6,007 bases of DNA from Ferrovum sp. (GTDB lineage: Bacteria > Pseudomonadota > Gammaproteobacteria > Burkholderiales > Ferrovaceae): contig DAIDKJ010000083.1 of assembly GCA_027450105.1 (NCBI GenBank), positions 1 through 6,007 of the forward strand, given 5' to 3'. Both the position numbers and the translations under genes were made by a program. Below, piece after piece: positions 1 to 5,326 of the stretch. The notes beneath the pieces are model-generated. The model saw only the letters and a list, made by a program, of their open reading frames with translations. It ran no database searches and was not told the origin of the DNA. Each line of letters starts with the position of its first letter. Within the stretch, counting starts at the first letter, position 1.

Positions 1-1080
1 GATGTTGTCGGCACGCCCGATTTTTTGTGAGTAGCTTTCGATCTTGGCATGATATTCACCCGTGCTTTCCGTGAGCTCTCCCATGCGATCGATGAACGTG
101 GTCATGAGCGTTTTGAGAGTTTCCTTGGCGTCCGCCAGGCTGCGCTTGAGCGTGCTCTGTTTGATCAGGGCCTCGCGCAGGCTGCGTTCTGCATCGAAGA
201 TGCGGCGCTTGTCCAGAGGCTGGGCGATGATTTCCTGTAGCGCGGCAATCTGTCCATGCAGCCATTTGTCGTCGGCCACCAACTCGCCCACGTTTTCCAC
301 CAGCAAGCGCAGCAGGCTGATCAGGCCCTCATGAATGCGTGCCTTGTCGCCCCCACGCAACTCCAGTTTGACCCAGAAGTGGCGCAGCTTGCGCGCCAGA
401 TCCGTGACCTGTTCATGATTTCCCAGCGTGCGAACCTGTTGCACCAGTGCCTGTATTTCCCGTTCCATGTCTGGCTGCAAACTCTTGTTGCTCTCCAGCG
501 TCTGGGCGAGCAACTCGCGCAAGTGCTGCATCATCTCTGGTTCCGGGTCTTTATTTGCAACCAGTGCCTGAGACGCAGACGCCCCAGAACTATGCAGCCC
601 TGTGGAATCCATGGGGACCTCTGCACCATGCACCGAAGGGACAGATCCACCCACCGAAGACTCGGCGGATCCCATACCCGCAGAACCCGACACCACAGCC
701 GCTCCTACCGCTGTGGCACCAGACCAGGAACGCAGCAGGGCCTGCAATTTATCGTAGAGCTGCTCTGGATGGGAACCGAATTTCGCCAACACGGTATCGA
801 GTCCATCCTTTTTGCGCGACAGGGTAATCCCCTTATGGTTGGTTTCCAGTTGACGCAGCAAATCGCGGATCAAACTGGACCAGGCGGGTACGGGTCGCTG
901 CGCCTCTTCCGAATTGCCCGAATGGTTGCCTCTGCCCCCTTCAAGCAGAGTCTCCAATGATTGGCCACTGACTTCGGCGTAAATCCGGGTATAGTTATCG
1001 GGAGTAGGGGGCAGCCTCCTGGCCACCAGGGTTTTGAGGGTTTTGCTGGCGATTTCCGCTGGAGAAGCAGTTTGCGACAT
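1..1080 (-). CDS. Probable diguanylate cyclase, N-terminal 360 residues (partial, runs off left edge)
   Basis: The frame is open for 360 codons from the ATG at 1080-1078 to the first base of the window, so the C-terminus is missing. Residues 23-39 read LPPTPDNYTRIYAEVSG, a motif I associate with the N-terminus of proteobacterial GGDEF proteins. Residues 230-290 (KLRHFWVKLELRGGD...) and a helical stretch at 310-360 (FIDRMGELTESTGEYHAKIE) resemble the regulatory segment that directly precedes GGDEF in that group. Residues about 120-178 are a low-complexity Gly/Ser/Ala/Val linker. No signal peptide or membrane segment is visible, so it is probably cytoplasmic. The expected activity is cyclic di-GMP synthesis, but the catalytic domain is not in the window, so this rests on recalled family resemblance. 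It is the third gene after parA and the coiled-coil gene, 67 bp downstream of the latter. The Shine-Dalgarno is weak (GTGAG about 10 bases upstream). Alternative: a GGDEF-EAL protein or another signalling protein sharing this N-terminus. Confidence 0.8.
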   Translation of the reverse strand, partial: MSQTASPAEIASKTLKTLVARRLPPTPDNYTRIYAEVSGQSLETLLEGGRGNHSGNSEEAQRPVPAWSSLIRDLLRQLETNHKGITLSRKKDGLDTVLAKFGSHPEQLYDKLQALLRSWSGATAVGAAVVSGSAGMGSAESSVGGSVPSVHGAEVPMDSTGLHSSGASASQALVANKDPEPEMMQHLRELLAQTLESNKSLQPDMEREIQALVQQVRTLGNHEQVTDLARKLRHFWVKLELRGGDKARIHEGLISLLRLLVENVGELVADDKWLHGQIAALQEIIAQPLDKRRIFDAERSLREALIKQSTLKRSLADAKETLKTLMTTFIDRMGELTESTGEYHAKIESYSQKIGRADNI

Positions 1081-1147
1081 GGCATTCGTTCTCACTTCTG
1101 ACTGTAATGTGTTGGCCTGAATATAACAGATGGGCCTCGAGAGCGTT

Positions 1148-1882
1148 TTATCTGACCCACTGTTCCAGCCACGACCACCATTGCGCCTGGCTCCAATAGG
1201 CCAATCCAGAGAACAGAACAGCGGTCACTGCGTTGGCCCCCAAGGCCCAATGGAGCCGACGTTCACGCTGGCGCACCTGTTGGCGCAAGGACTGTAGCAA
1301 GATTTCCCGTTGCACTTCCTCCAAACTGTGCTGCTGGGCGTGTTGCATCTGCTGTTCCAGATGCTCACGAGTTTTGAGCTCCTCGATCAGTTGGTTCTGT
1401 AGCGCCTGGCGGGCTTCGGTGGCCTCCAGGGTCTTTTGCGCTTGCTCGACCTTTTGGCGCAACAAAAGGTTGAGGCGCACCTCCTCGGCAGCATTTTTCT
1501 GGATCAGTTCGATCTCCAGGCGGGCCTGCTGCAAGCGCTCACGAGCCAATTCTTCACTGCGTACTTCTTCCTTCAGGCGCTCATTATCCGCTTCAATGGC
1601 ACGCAGTTCCACTTCCATGCGGGTTTCGATGGCCTCGATGACCTGATATTCGGCTCGCTGCCGCTCGCGCTCCAGGCGCTGCAGATCCCGGGATCTGGAA
1701 GGTAGCAATTCGCTGGGTGACACTGCACGCACCTGGGCTTCGGCACGCAGACGCGCCTGTTCCTGCAAATGCTGCTCGTTTTCCTGTTCCAAACGGATTC
1801 GAGCCTGCCGAATATTCTCCACTGCGGAGGGATAGTCCGCTTCCAACGCGTCGAAACGATAAGAACTGGTTTGTGCCGCCAT
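1148..1882 (-). CDS. Coiled-coil protein with C-terminal membrane anchor, function unknown
   Basis: I do not recognise a named family for this 244-residue protein. Residues about 20-210 are rich in Glu, Gln, Arg and Leu with very few Gly or Pro, and look like a long alpha-helical coiled coil. A short break lies near residues 52-64 (VRAVSPSELLPSR). Residues about 212-230 (WALGANAVTAVLFSGLAYW) form one hydrophobic membrane segment. The 14-residue tail is Trp-rich, and the last 33 residues hold six Trp. With no signal peptide, the likely topology is C-terminal-anchored with the coiled coil in the cytoplasm. The ATG at 1882 is preceded by GGAG with a 6-base spacer. It starts 23 bp after the parA stop and is followed by the diguanylate cyclase gene, so co-transcription is likely. 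By context it could be a membrane tether or partner for the ParA ATPase; that is inference only. The coding frame and topology are well supported; the function is not. Confidence 0.87.
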   Translation of the reverse strand: MAAQTSSYRFDALEADYPSAVENIRQARIRLEQENEQHLQEQARLRAEAQVRAVSPSELLPSRSRDLQRLERERQRAEYQVIEAIETRMEVELRAIEADNERLKEEVRSEELARERLQQARLEIELIQKNAAEEVRLNLLLRQKVEQAQKTLEATEARQALQNQLIEELKTREHLEQQMQHAQQHSLEEVQREILLQSLRQQVRQRERRLHWALGANAVTAVLFSGLAYWSQAQWWSWLEQWVR

Positions 1883-1888
1883 GATACG

Positions 1889-1892
1889 CTCC
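1889..1892 (-). promoter_or_regulatory. Ribosome binding site of the coiled-coil gene
   Basis: GGAG on the minus strand ends 6 bases before the ATG at 1882-1880. It is the best Shine-Dalgarno among the leftward genes and fixes that start. Confidence 0.75.
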
Positions 1893-1905
1893 GTTTAAAA
1901 AGAAT

Positions 1906-2685
1906 TCATTGGCAGGGATGGTCGTCAAAAAATCCGGATTCCAGCAGCTCTCTCGCCAGCGCCTTGTAATCCGCCGCACCACTGCTATGGGCTGCATAGG
2001 CAAAGACATCCTGTCCATGCATGGGACTGGCGGCCAGGGCCACGTTTTCGCAAATGCGTGTGGCGCACACCCGTTCGCCATAGAGTTCGCGCAACTTGTG
2101 ATCAATTTCGTAAGAGAGCTTGCGTCGCGGATCAAAGCGCGTCACCACGATGCGCCGGCGGTAGGTGCGCCCCAGTTTTTTTTCCAGTACCCCAATGGCG
2201 CTCTCCAGCCGTGCCACCCCCTCCAGAGAGAGGTAATCGGCCGATACGGGAATCAGCACCCGGTCTGCCGCCAGCAGGGCATTCAAGGTGAGTACACCCA
2301 ACATGGGACAGCAGTCGATCAGAATGGGATCTCCCTGACCTGACAAACCAGACTGAACGCCTTGGCGCAACAGCGTTGCCGCCTTGGCGTCACCCCCATA
2401 CAGGGCGTCGACCTTGGAGAGTTCCAGCGACGCCGGGACCAGACGCCATCCTGCAGGGGTTACCCGCAGCAATTGCTGCAGCGGGGTTCGATCTTTGAAA
2501 AAGGCTGCCATTCCGGTACCCAAGGCCATATCCCGGATCTGGCAAGCCAGGCTCAAATGCGCCTGTGGATCCATATCCAGTGCGATCGGTTGCCTTTCTT
2601 CCAGGGACAGCGCCGCCGCCAGATTCAGGCACGTGGTGGTTTTGCCCACCCCCCCTTTTTGATTGAACACTGCGGTCACGGACAT
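1906..2685 (-). CDS. ParA/MinD-superfamily ATPase
   Basis: This 259-residue P-loop ATPase has the deviant Walker A motif NQKGGVGKTTT at residues 8-18, with the signature Lys10 and catalytic Lys15. A Walker A-prime motif DMDPQAHLS is at 37-45, Walker B ILIDCCPMLG at 121-130 (Asp124), and VSADYLSLEGV at 147-157. These proteins dimerise on ATP binding and position DNA or protein cargo. The start ATG at 2685 places the P-loop at residue 8, as usual; in-frame ATGs at 2745, 2733 and 2724 are possible but add an atypical leader. The Shine-Dalgarno is weak. It is short, with no N-terminal DNA-binding extension, and no parB or centromere-like repeat is adjacent, so a chromosomal or plasmid segregation role is unlikely. 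Next to flagellar genes, a role in placing flagella or chemosensory arrays is plausible, as for ParC of Vibrio and Pseudomonas, but that is inference. Walker B has Cys126 where many relatives have Pro. Confidence 0.94.
   Translation of the reverse strand: MSVTAVFNQKGGVGKTTTCLNLAAALSLEERQPIALDMDPQAHLSLACQIRDMALGTGMAAFFKDRTPLQQLLRVTPAGWRLVPASLELSKVDALYGGDAKAATLLRQGVQSGLSGQGDPILIDCCPMLGVLTLNALLAADRVLIPVSADYLSLEGVARLESAIGVLEKKLGRTYRRRIVVTRFDPRRKLSYEIDHKLRELYGERVCATRICENVALAASPMHGQDVFAYAAHSSGAADYKALARELLESGFFDDHPCQ
2649..2660 (-). other. A5-G7 homopolymer run in the parA P-loop
   Basis: On the coding (minus) strand, five A are followed at once by seven G, encoding the core of the Walker A motif (codons for Gln9-Lys10-Gly11-Gly12-Val13). 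A one-base slip here would destroy the ATPase. The run is seen directly; any functional meaning is speculative. Confidence 0.9.
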
Positions 2686-2731
2686 GACGATTCTCGCTTT
2701 GCGGATGACGGGAGAGGCTCCCATGAACCCC

Positions 2732-2758
2732 ATTATGGATCGCACACCTCACATTCAA
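2732..2758 (-). promoter_or_regulatory. Candidate sigma-70 promoter for parA and downstream genes
   Basis: On the minus strand, TTGAAT (2758-2753) and CATAAT (2737-2732) match the -35 and -10 consensus at 4 of 6 and 5 of 6 bases. The spacer is only 15 bp, shorter than the preferred 17. A start near 2725 would give a leader of about 40 bases before the parA ATG. No better match is visible in the region, so this is a tentative call. Confidence 0.3.
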
Positions 2759-2820
2759 TGGCAGGATCTGAGCGTCTTTCCCTCGTTTTCTTGTGCCTTT
2801 CGTCTTTGGACTCCTGACAG

Positions 2821-2830
2821 CTGGCGCCAG
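2821..2830. repeat. 10-bp perfect palindrome CTGGCGCCAG upstream of the flgM promoter
   Basis: A perfect dyad centred at 2825.5, exactly 21 bp (two helical turns) from the centre of the next palindrome. It may be half of an operator for a dimeric regulator, or chance; palindromes of this length are common. Confidence 0.35.
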
Positions 2831-2839
2831 ACTCTTTGC

Positions 2840-2853
2840 CCTCTGCGCAGAGG
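2840..2853. repeat. 14-bp perfect palindrome CCTCTGCGCAGAGG upstream of the flgM promoter
   Basis: A perfect dyad centred at 2846.5, ending 15 bp before the sigma-28 -35 element. No T run follows on either strand, so it is not a terminator. The position suits an operator acting on either divergent gene; no regulator is assigned. Confidence 0.4.
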
Positions 2854-2868
2854 AATCGCATAAACCCC

Positions 2869-2895
2869 TAAAGTTTTGGCCCAGACCGCCGATAG
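2869..2895 (+). promoter_or_regulatory. Sigma-28 (FliA) promoter of flgM-flgN
   Basis: TAAAGTTT (2869-2876), an 11-base spacer, then GCCGATAG (2888-2895). The flagellar sigma-28 consensus is TAAAGTTT-N11-GCCGATAA, so this matches 15 of 16 positions with the exact spacing. Transcription should begin near 2902, giving a leader of just under 30 bases before the flgM GTG. This makes flgM and flgN late-class genes under the control of FliA, whose gene is in the same window. Confidence 0.92.
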
Positions 2896-2917
2896 AGATC
2901 TCATGACACCTCGCATC

Positions 2918-2922
2918 AGGAG
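2918..2922 (+). promoter_or_regulatory. Ribosome binding site of flgM
   Basis: AGGAG followed by a 6-base spacer to the GTG at 2929. This strong site supports the non-ATG start. Confidence 0.85.
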
Positions 2923-2928
2923 ACGACC

Positions 2929-3273
2929 GTGAAAATCGACAAATCTGGAAAGACGCCAACCGTCACGCCTTTGCGGGACGGTGCCAGTCGCGCCCAGGGG
3001 TCGCGCACGGCAGACAGCACGCCCCCTTCTTCCACTGCGACAAGCCCCAGCACCACGCAAAACGTGGCCACCAATGTACATCTGGGCGAAACCGCAGGAC
3101 AGCTCATGTCCCTGCAACAAGCTGCTTCCAGCACGCCCGTGGTGGACACCAAGAAAGTGGCCGAAATCAAACAGGCCATCAGTGAGGGGCGTTTTCAGGT
3201 CAATGCCAGTGCCGTGGCCGATGGGTTGATTGCTTCCGTGCGTGATCTGGTGAGCGCCCGTCAGTCAGGCTGA
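2929..3273 (+). CDS. flgM: FlgM, anti-sigma-28 factor
   Basis: FlgM binds FliA in the cytoplasm and blocks late flagellar transcription until the hook is complete, then is exported through the flagellar secretion channel. The 114-residue product starts MKIDKS, as FlgM proteins do. Residues 8-45 are Ser/Thr/Pro/Ala-rich and look disordered. Residues about 72-109 (VDTKKVAEIKQAISEGRF...VADGLIASVRDLV) form the C-terminal helices that contact sigma-28 in characterised FlgM proteins. It is somewhat longer than E. coli FlgM (97 residues), the extra length being in the disordered part. The start is GTG, fixed by AGGAG 6 bases upstream and by the MKIDKS match. It is the first gene of a two-gene unit with flgN, read from a sigma-28 promoter, which implies a FliA-FlgM negative feedback loop. 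It is not next to flgA, its partner in many enteric genomes. Confidence 0.95.
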   Translation: MKIDKSGKTPTVTPLRDGASRAQGSRTADSTPPSSTATSPSTTQNVATNVHLGETAGQLMSLQQAASSTPVVDTKKVAEIKQAISEGRFQVNASAVADGLIASVRDLVSARQSG

Positions 3274-3324
3274 TTGCGTCTGGTTTGTTGCGGTCCCGGT
3301 CCTGCAAACGTGTAGAATAGCGGC

Positions 3325-3786
3325 ATGAAACCTTCCTCCAACAGCTCCCCTGCTCCTGATGTGTGGTTCGTTGCCTTGTCCTCCGAGCAGGCCGTATTGG
3401 AGCGTTTTGTGGAAGTGCTGGAAACCGAACAGCAACATCTGGTGCAAGGCAATACAGAGGCCCTGATAGACCTCTCGCAACAAAAAAACCAACTGGCCGC
3501 CCAACTGAGTCAACTGGCGCAGCGGCGTCGCACCCTGCAACCAGCGCCCGGAGTTCCCGCCGCATCACACCACCCCAAGGCACAATCCCTTTGGGCACAA
3601 CTGATTCATCTGGTAGAAAAGGCTGATCGCCTGAACCGTACCAACGGAGAGCTCATTCAGGTCAAGCTTCGGCTAAACCAGCAAGCGCTGTCCATCCTCA
3701 CGGGGGCGGTGGCGCAAGGGGCTGTTTATGGCCCAAATGGCCATCCTGCAGGATCTTCTGGCGGCAGAAAACTGGGAAGCGTCTAA
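3325..3786 (+). CDS. flgN: FlgN, export chaperone for FlgK/FlgL
   Basis: FlgN is a small cytoplasmic helical chaperone that keeps the hook-filament junction proteins FlgK and FlgL ready and brings them to the flagellar export gate. The 153-residue product is mostly helical. Its signature is the C-terminal stretch at residues 102-138, containing RLNRTNGELIQVKLRLNQ and then YGPNG, the pattern I recognise from FlgN proteins. The N-terminal helix at about 19-70 is Glu/Gln/Leu-rich. A Pro/His-containing break follows at 72-85. It lies 51 bp after flgM in the same direction and is probably co-transcribed with it. The Shine-Dalgarno is poor, so translation may be weak or coupled to flgM. Its TAA stop (3784-3786) overlaps the stop of the convergent motD gene by 4 bp. 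Confidence 0.9.
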   Translation: MKPSSNSSPAPDVWFVALSSEQAVLERFVEVLETEQQHLVQGNTEALIDLSQQKNQLAAQLSQLAQRRRTLQPAPGVPAASHHPKAQSLWAQLIHLVEKADRLNRTNGELIQVKLRLNQQALSILTGAVAQGAVYGPNGHPAGSSGGRKLGSV

Positions 3787-4583
3787 TCTGCACCGGCTTC
3801 ACTCTCCACCCCGGTCGCTGTTGACAGCGTGTCTGGCAAAGGTTGAGGCGTCAAAATCGTCACGGTAACCCGGCGGTTTTTGGCGCGGTGTTCCAAGCTA
3901 TCATTGGGCGCCAGTGGCTGGTTGTCGGCCACTCCCGCAGCCGTCAGGCGATGACTATCCACCCCTTCCCGAATGAACAGACGCACGACACTGCTGGCAC
4001 GCGCCGAGGAGAGTTCCCAGTTGGAGGGGTATAACGGAGTACGAATGGGCACATTATCCGTATGTCCTTCCACTTCAATATCGAATTTATTGGATTGCAA
4101 CACCCGGGCTACTGCCGCCAGCGTGGGAATGGCCTGCGTCTGCAACGTGGCATCCCCCTCGTGAAACAGAACCCGCACATTGATGTCCATCACAATGCCG
4201 CGGCCACTTTGCAGCACGCTCACCTGCCCGTTGCTGATGAGCGGTGCCAGAACCCGGTTGAGTTCATTCACAATGGCTTGCAACGTTTCCTGCTGATGCC
4301 GCTGCTGTTTGGCCAGGCGCGCATTGCGCCGATCCACCAGGGTTTTGAGCAACTCGTCCTGCTTGAGGGATTGGCTATCGGTCTGCAGGGTCTGCAGGGT
4401 TTGCAGGTTGCGGCTGAAGGCTGTGTTGAGAGAATTGCTGAATACCTTGTACTTGCCCTCGTTGACCGAAGAAATGGCATACATCACCACAAAAAAGGCA
4501 AACAGCAAGGTAATGAAGTCTGCATAGGATACCAGCCAGCGATCGTTGTTATCCCGGTCGGCCCGTTTGGGGCGACGCGCCAT
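3783..4583 (-). CDS. motD: MotD, MotB-family flagellar stator subunit
   Basis: This is the peptidoglycan-anchored half of a flagellar stator, paired with MotC. The 266-residue product starts MARRPKR, followed by one membrane segment at about 16-38 with the SYADFITLLFAFF motif. Asp22 aligns with the essential ion-binding Asp32 of E. coli MotB. The motif resembles proton-type MotB/MotD more than sodium-type PomB. A periplasmic linker (about 40-135) leads to the OmpA-like peptidoglycan-binding domain (about 138-244), with EGHTDNVPI at 172-180, NWELSSARA at 188-196 and NRR at 236-238. An upstream in-frame ATG at 4643 would add 20 residues from inside motC. The ATG at 4583 is preferred because it gives the conserved MotD N-terminus and lies one base after the motC stop. 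GAAGGG is rather distant (13 bases), suggesting translational coupling. Residues 59-68 contain a small Leu-Gln-Thr repeat. Confidence 0.95.
   Translation of the reverse strand: MARRPKRADRDNNDRWLVSYADFITLLFAFFVVMYAISSVNEGKYKVFSNSLNTAFSRNLQTLQTLQTDSQSLKQDELLKTLVDRRNARLAKQQRHQQETLQAIVNELNRVLAPLISNGQVSVLQSGRGIVMDINVRVLFHEGDATLQTQAIPTLAAVARVLQSNKFDIEVEGHTDNVPIRTPLYPSNWELSSARASSVVRLFIREGVDSHRLTAAGVADNQPLAPNDSLEHRAKNRRVTVTILTPQPLPDTLSTATGVESEAGAD
4381..4407 (-). repeat. Three tandem 9-bp repeats in motD
   Basis: On the plus strand GTCTGCAGG occurs twice in a row, followed by GTTTGCAGG. The unit is three codons long and encodes repeated Leu-Gln-Thr in the MotD linker just after the membrane segment. 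Gain or loss of a unit would keep the frame. Confidence 0.85.
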
Positions 4584-4584
4584 T

Positions 4585-5325
4585 TCAGGATAAATACCCT
4601 TCAAGTTTCCCTTGGACAAAATGCGGATTCTCCCCGATTGCAATCATCATGAGTCCATCGATGAGCATGTCATACAGGGAGATTTGTTGCTGAATGAGCG
4701 CTTTCAACTTGTTGGCCATGGGCAGAAATAACAAGTTGGCAAACCCTACCCCGTAAATGGTGGACACAAAGGCCACGGCAATTCCTGCACCCAACTGTGC
4801 GGGCTCTCCCAAACGCTCCATCACCTGAACCAAACCCAACACCGCCCCCAGCATGCCAATGGTCGGCGCATAGCCTGCGGCAGCTTCCCACACCCGTGCT
4901 GCAGACCAGCGAAAATGTTCGTAGGACTGAATTTCCACCGCCAGCACTTCGCGAATCTTGGCCGGATCATGGCCATCCACCAAGAGTTGCAATCCCTTGC
5001 GCACGAGAGGGTCTTGCACGATGCCGACTTGCCTTTCCAAAGCCAGCATACCCTCGCGCCGAACCAGATTGCTCCAATCCAGGATTTGCCGTTGTAAATC
5101 CGTCATGGCCTGTGGGGGCGTGAAAAATACCCAGCGAGCCATCTCCATCGCCGCCAGAAACACGCGCAAAGGAGTTTGCAACATCACAGCCCCCAGCGTT
5201 CCCCCCAACACAATCACTGCCGCAGTGGTTTGCACCAGTGAACCCAGCGCACCGCCCTCCAACAATTGACCACCAATGACCCCGGCCAGCCCCACCAGCA
5301 GACCGGCAACACTTAATTTGTCCAC
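4585..5325 (-). CDS. motC: MotC, MotA-family flagellar stator subunit
   Basis: This is the ion-channel and torque-generating half of the stator. The 246-residue product begins MDKLSVAGLLVGL and shows four membrane segments: about 4-22, 32-50, 152-172 and 180-203. The cytoplasmic loop contains VRREGMLALE at 88-97, matching the charged rotor-contact region of E. coli MotA (Arg90/Glu98). Pro154 in GYAPTIGMLG and Pro202 in FLPMANKLKA are the conserved prolines of the family. It resembles Pseudomonas MotC and lacks the PAMGMIGT motif of sodium-type PomA, so proton coupling is likely. I chose the GTG at 5325 over the GTG at 5349 because it gives the family-typical N-terminus, lies one base after the fliA stop, and has AAGGG 8 bases upstream. 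The longer version would add eight atypical residues and overlap fliA by 23 bp. motD follows one base after its stop. Confidence 0.95.
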   Translation of the reverse strand: MDKLSVAGLLVGLAGVIGGQLLEGGALGSLVQTTAAVIVLGGTLGAVMLQTPLRVFLAAMEMARWVFFTPPQAMTDLQRQILDWSNLVRREGMLALERQVGIVQDPLVRKGLQLLVDGHDPAKIREVLAVEIQSYEHFRWSAARVWEAAAGYAPTIGMLGAVLGLVQVMERLGEPAQLGAGIAVAFVSTIYGVGFANLLFLPMANKLKALIQQQISLYDMLIDGLMMIAIGENPHFVQGKLEGYLS

Positions 5326-5326
5326 G

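Larger units (their letters stand above)
2686..2928. other. Divergent intergenic region between parA and flgM
   Basis: These 243 bp hold no credible coding sequence. They contain the sigma-28 promoter for flgM on the right, two perfect palindromes in the middle, a pyrimidine-rich tract at about 2775-2808 flanked by two copies of CGTCTTT (2773-2779 and 2801-2807), and a weak sigma-70-like match facing parA. No stem followed by a T run, and so no terminator, is visible. Confidence 0.85.

Noticed and set aside
256..960. Long plus-strand open frame as a gene
   Set aside because: It is antisense to the 360-codon open minus-strand frame, which carries recognisable family motifs, and its translation shows no domain-like pattern.
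1081..1147. Own promoter for the cyclase gene (TATATT in the 67-bp gap)
   Set aside because: No acceptable -35 at the right distance and no sigma-28 match. It is more simply part of the upstream transcript.
2821..2840. Sigma-54 promoter (TGGC ... TTTGC) upstream of flgM
   Set aside because: The GG and GC elements are 13 bases apart rather than the required 10.
2686..2928. parS-like centromere for the ParA gene
   Set aside because: No TGTTTCACGTGAAACA-like site or iterated repeats, and no parB gene is adjacent.
3292..3324. Sigma-70 promoter for flgN (TTGCGG ... TAGAAT)
   Set aside because: The spacer is 19 bp, the -35 is poor, and transcription would start at the ATG itself. Co-transcription with flgM from the sigma-28 promoter explains flgN better.
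3481..3489. A_AAA_AAC heptamer, in frame in flgN, as a programmed -1 frameshift site
   Set aside because: The shifted product would lose the conserved C-terminal FlgN signature and no downstream stimulatory structure was identified. A7 runs are common, so this is probably chance.
3733..3757. Dyads ATGGCC-CAAAT-GGCCAT and ATCCTGCAGGAT at the end of flgN as a bidirectional terminator
   Set aside because: Short stems inside coding sequence, without T tracts on either side.
3816..3829. Hairpin CGCTG-TTGA-CAGCG near the flgN/motD junction as a terminator
   Set aside because: It lies within motD coding sequence and no T run follows on either strand.
4062..4652. Plus-strand open frame of 196 codons as a gene
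   Set aside because: It mirrors motD, whose protein is clearly recognisable. It is a shadow frame caused by codon bias.
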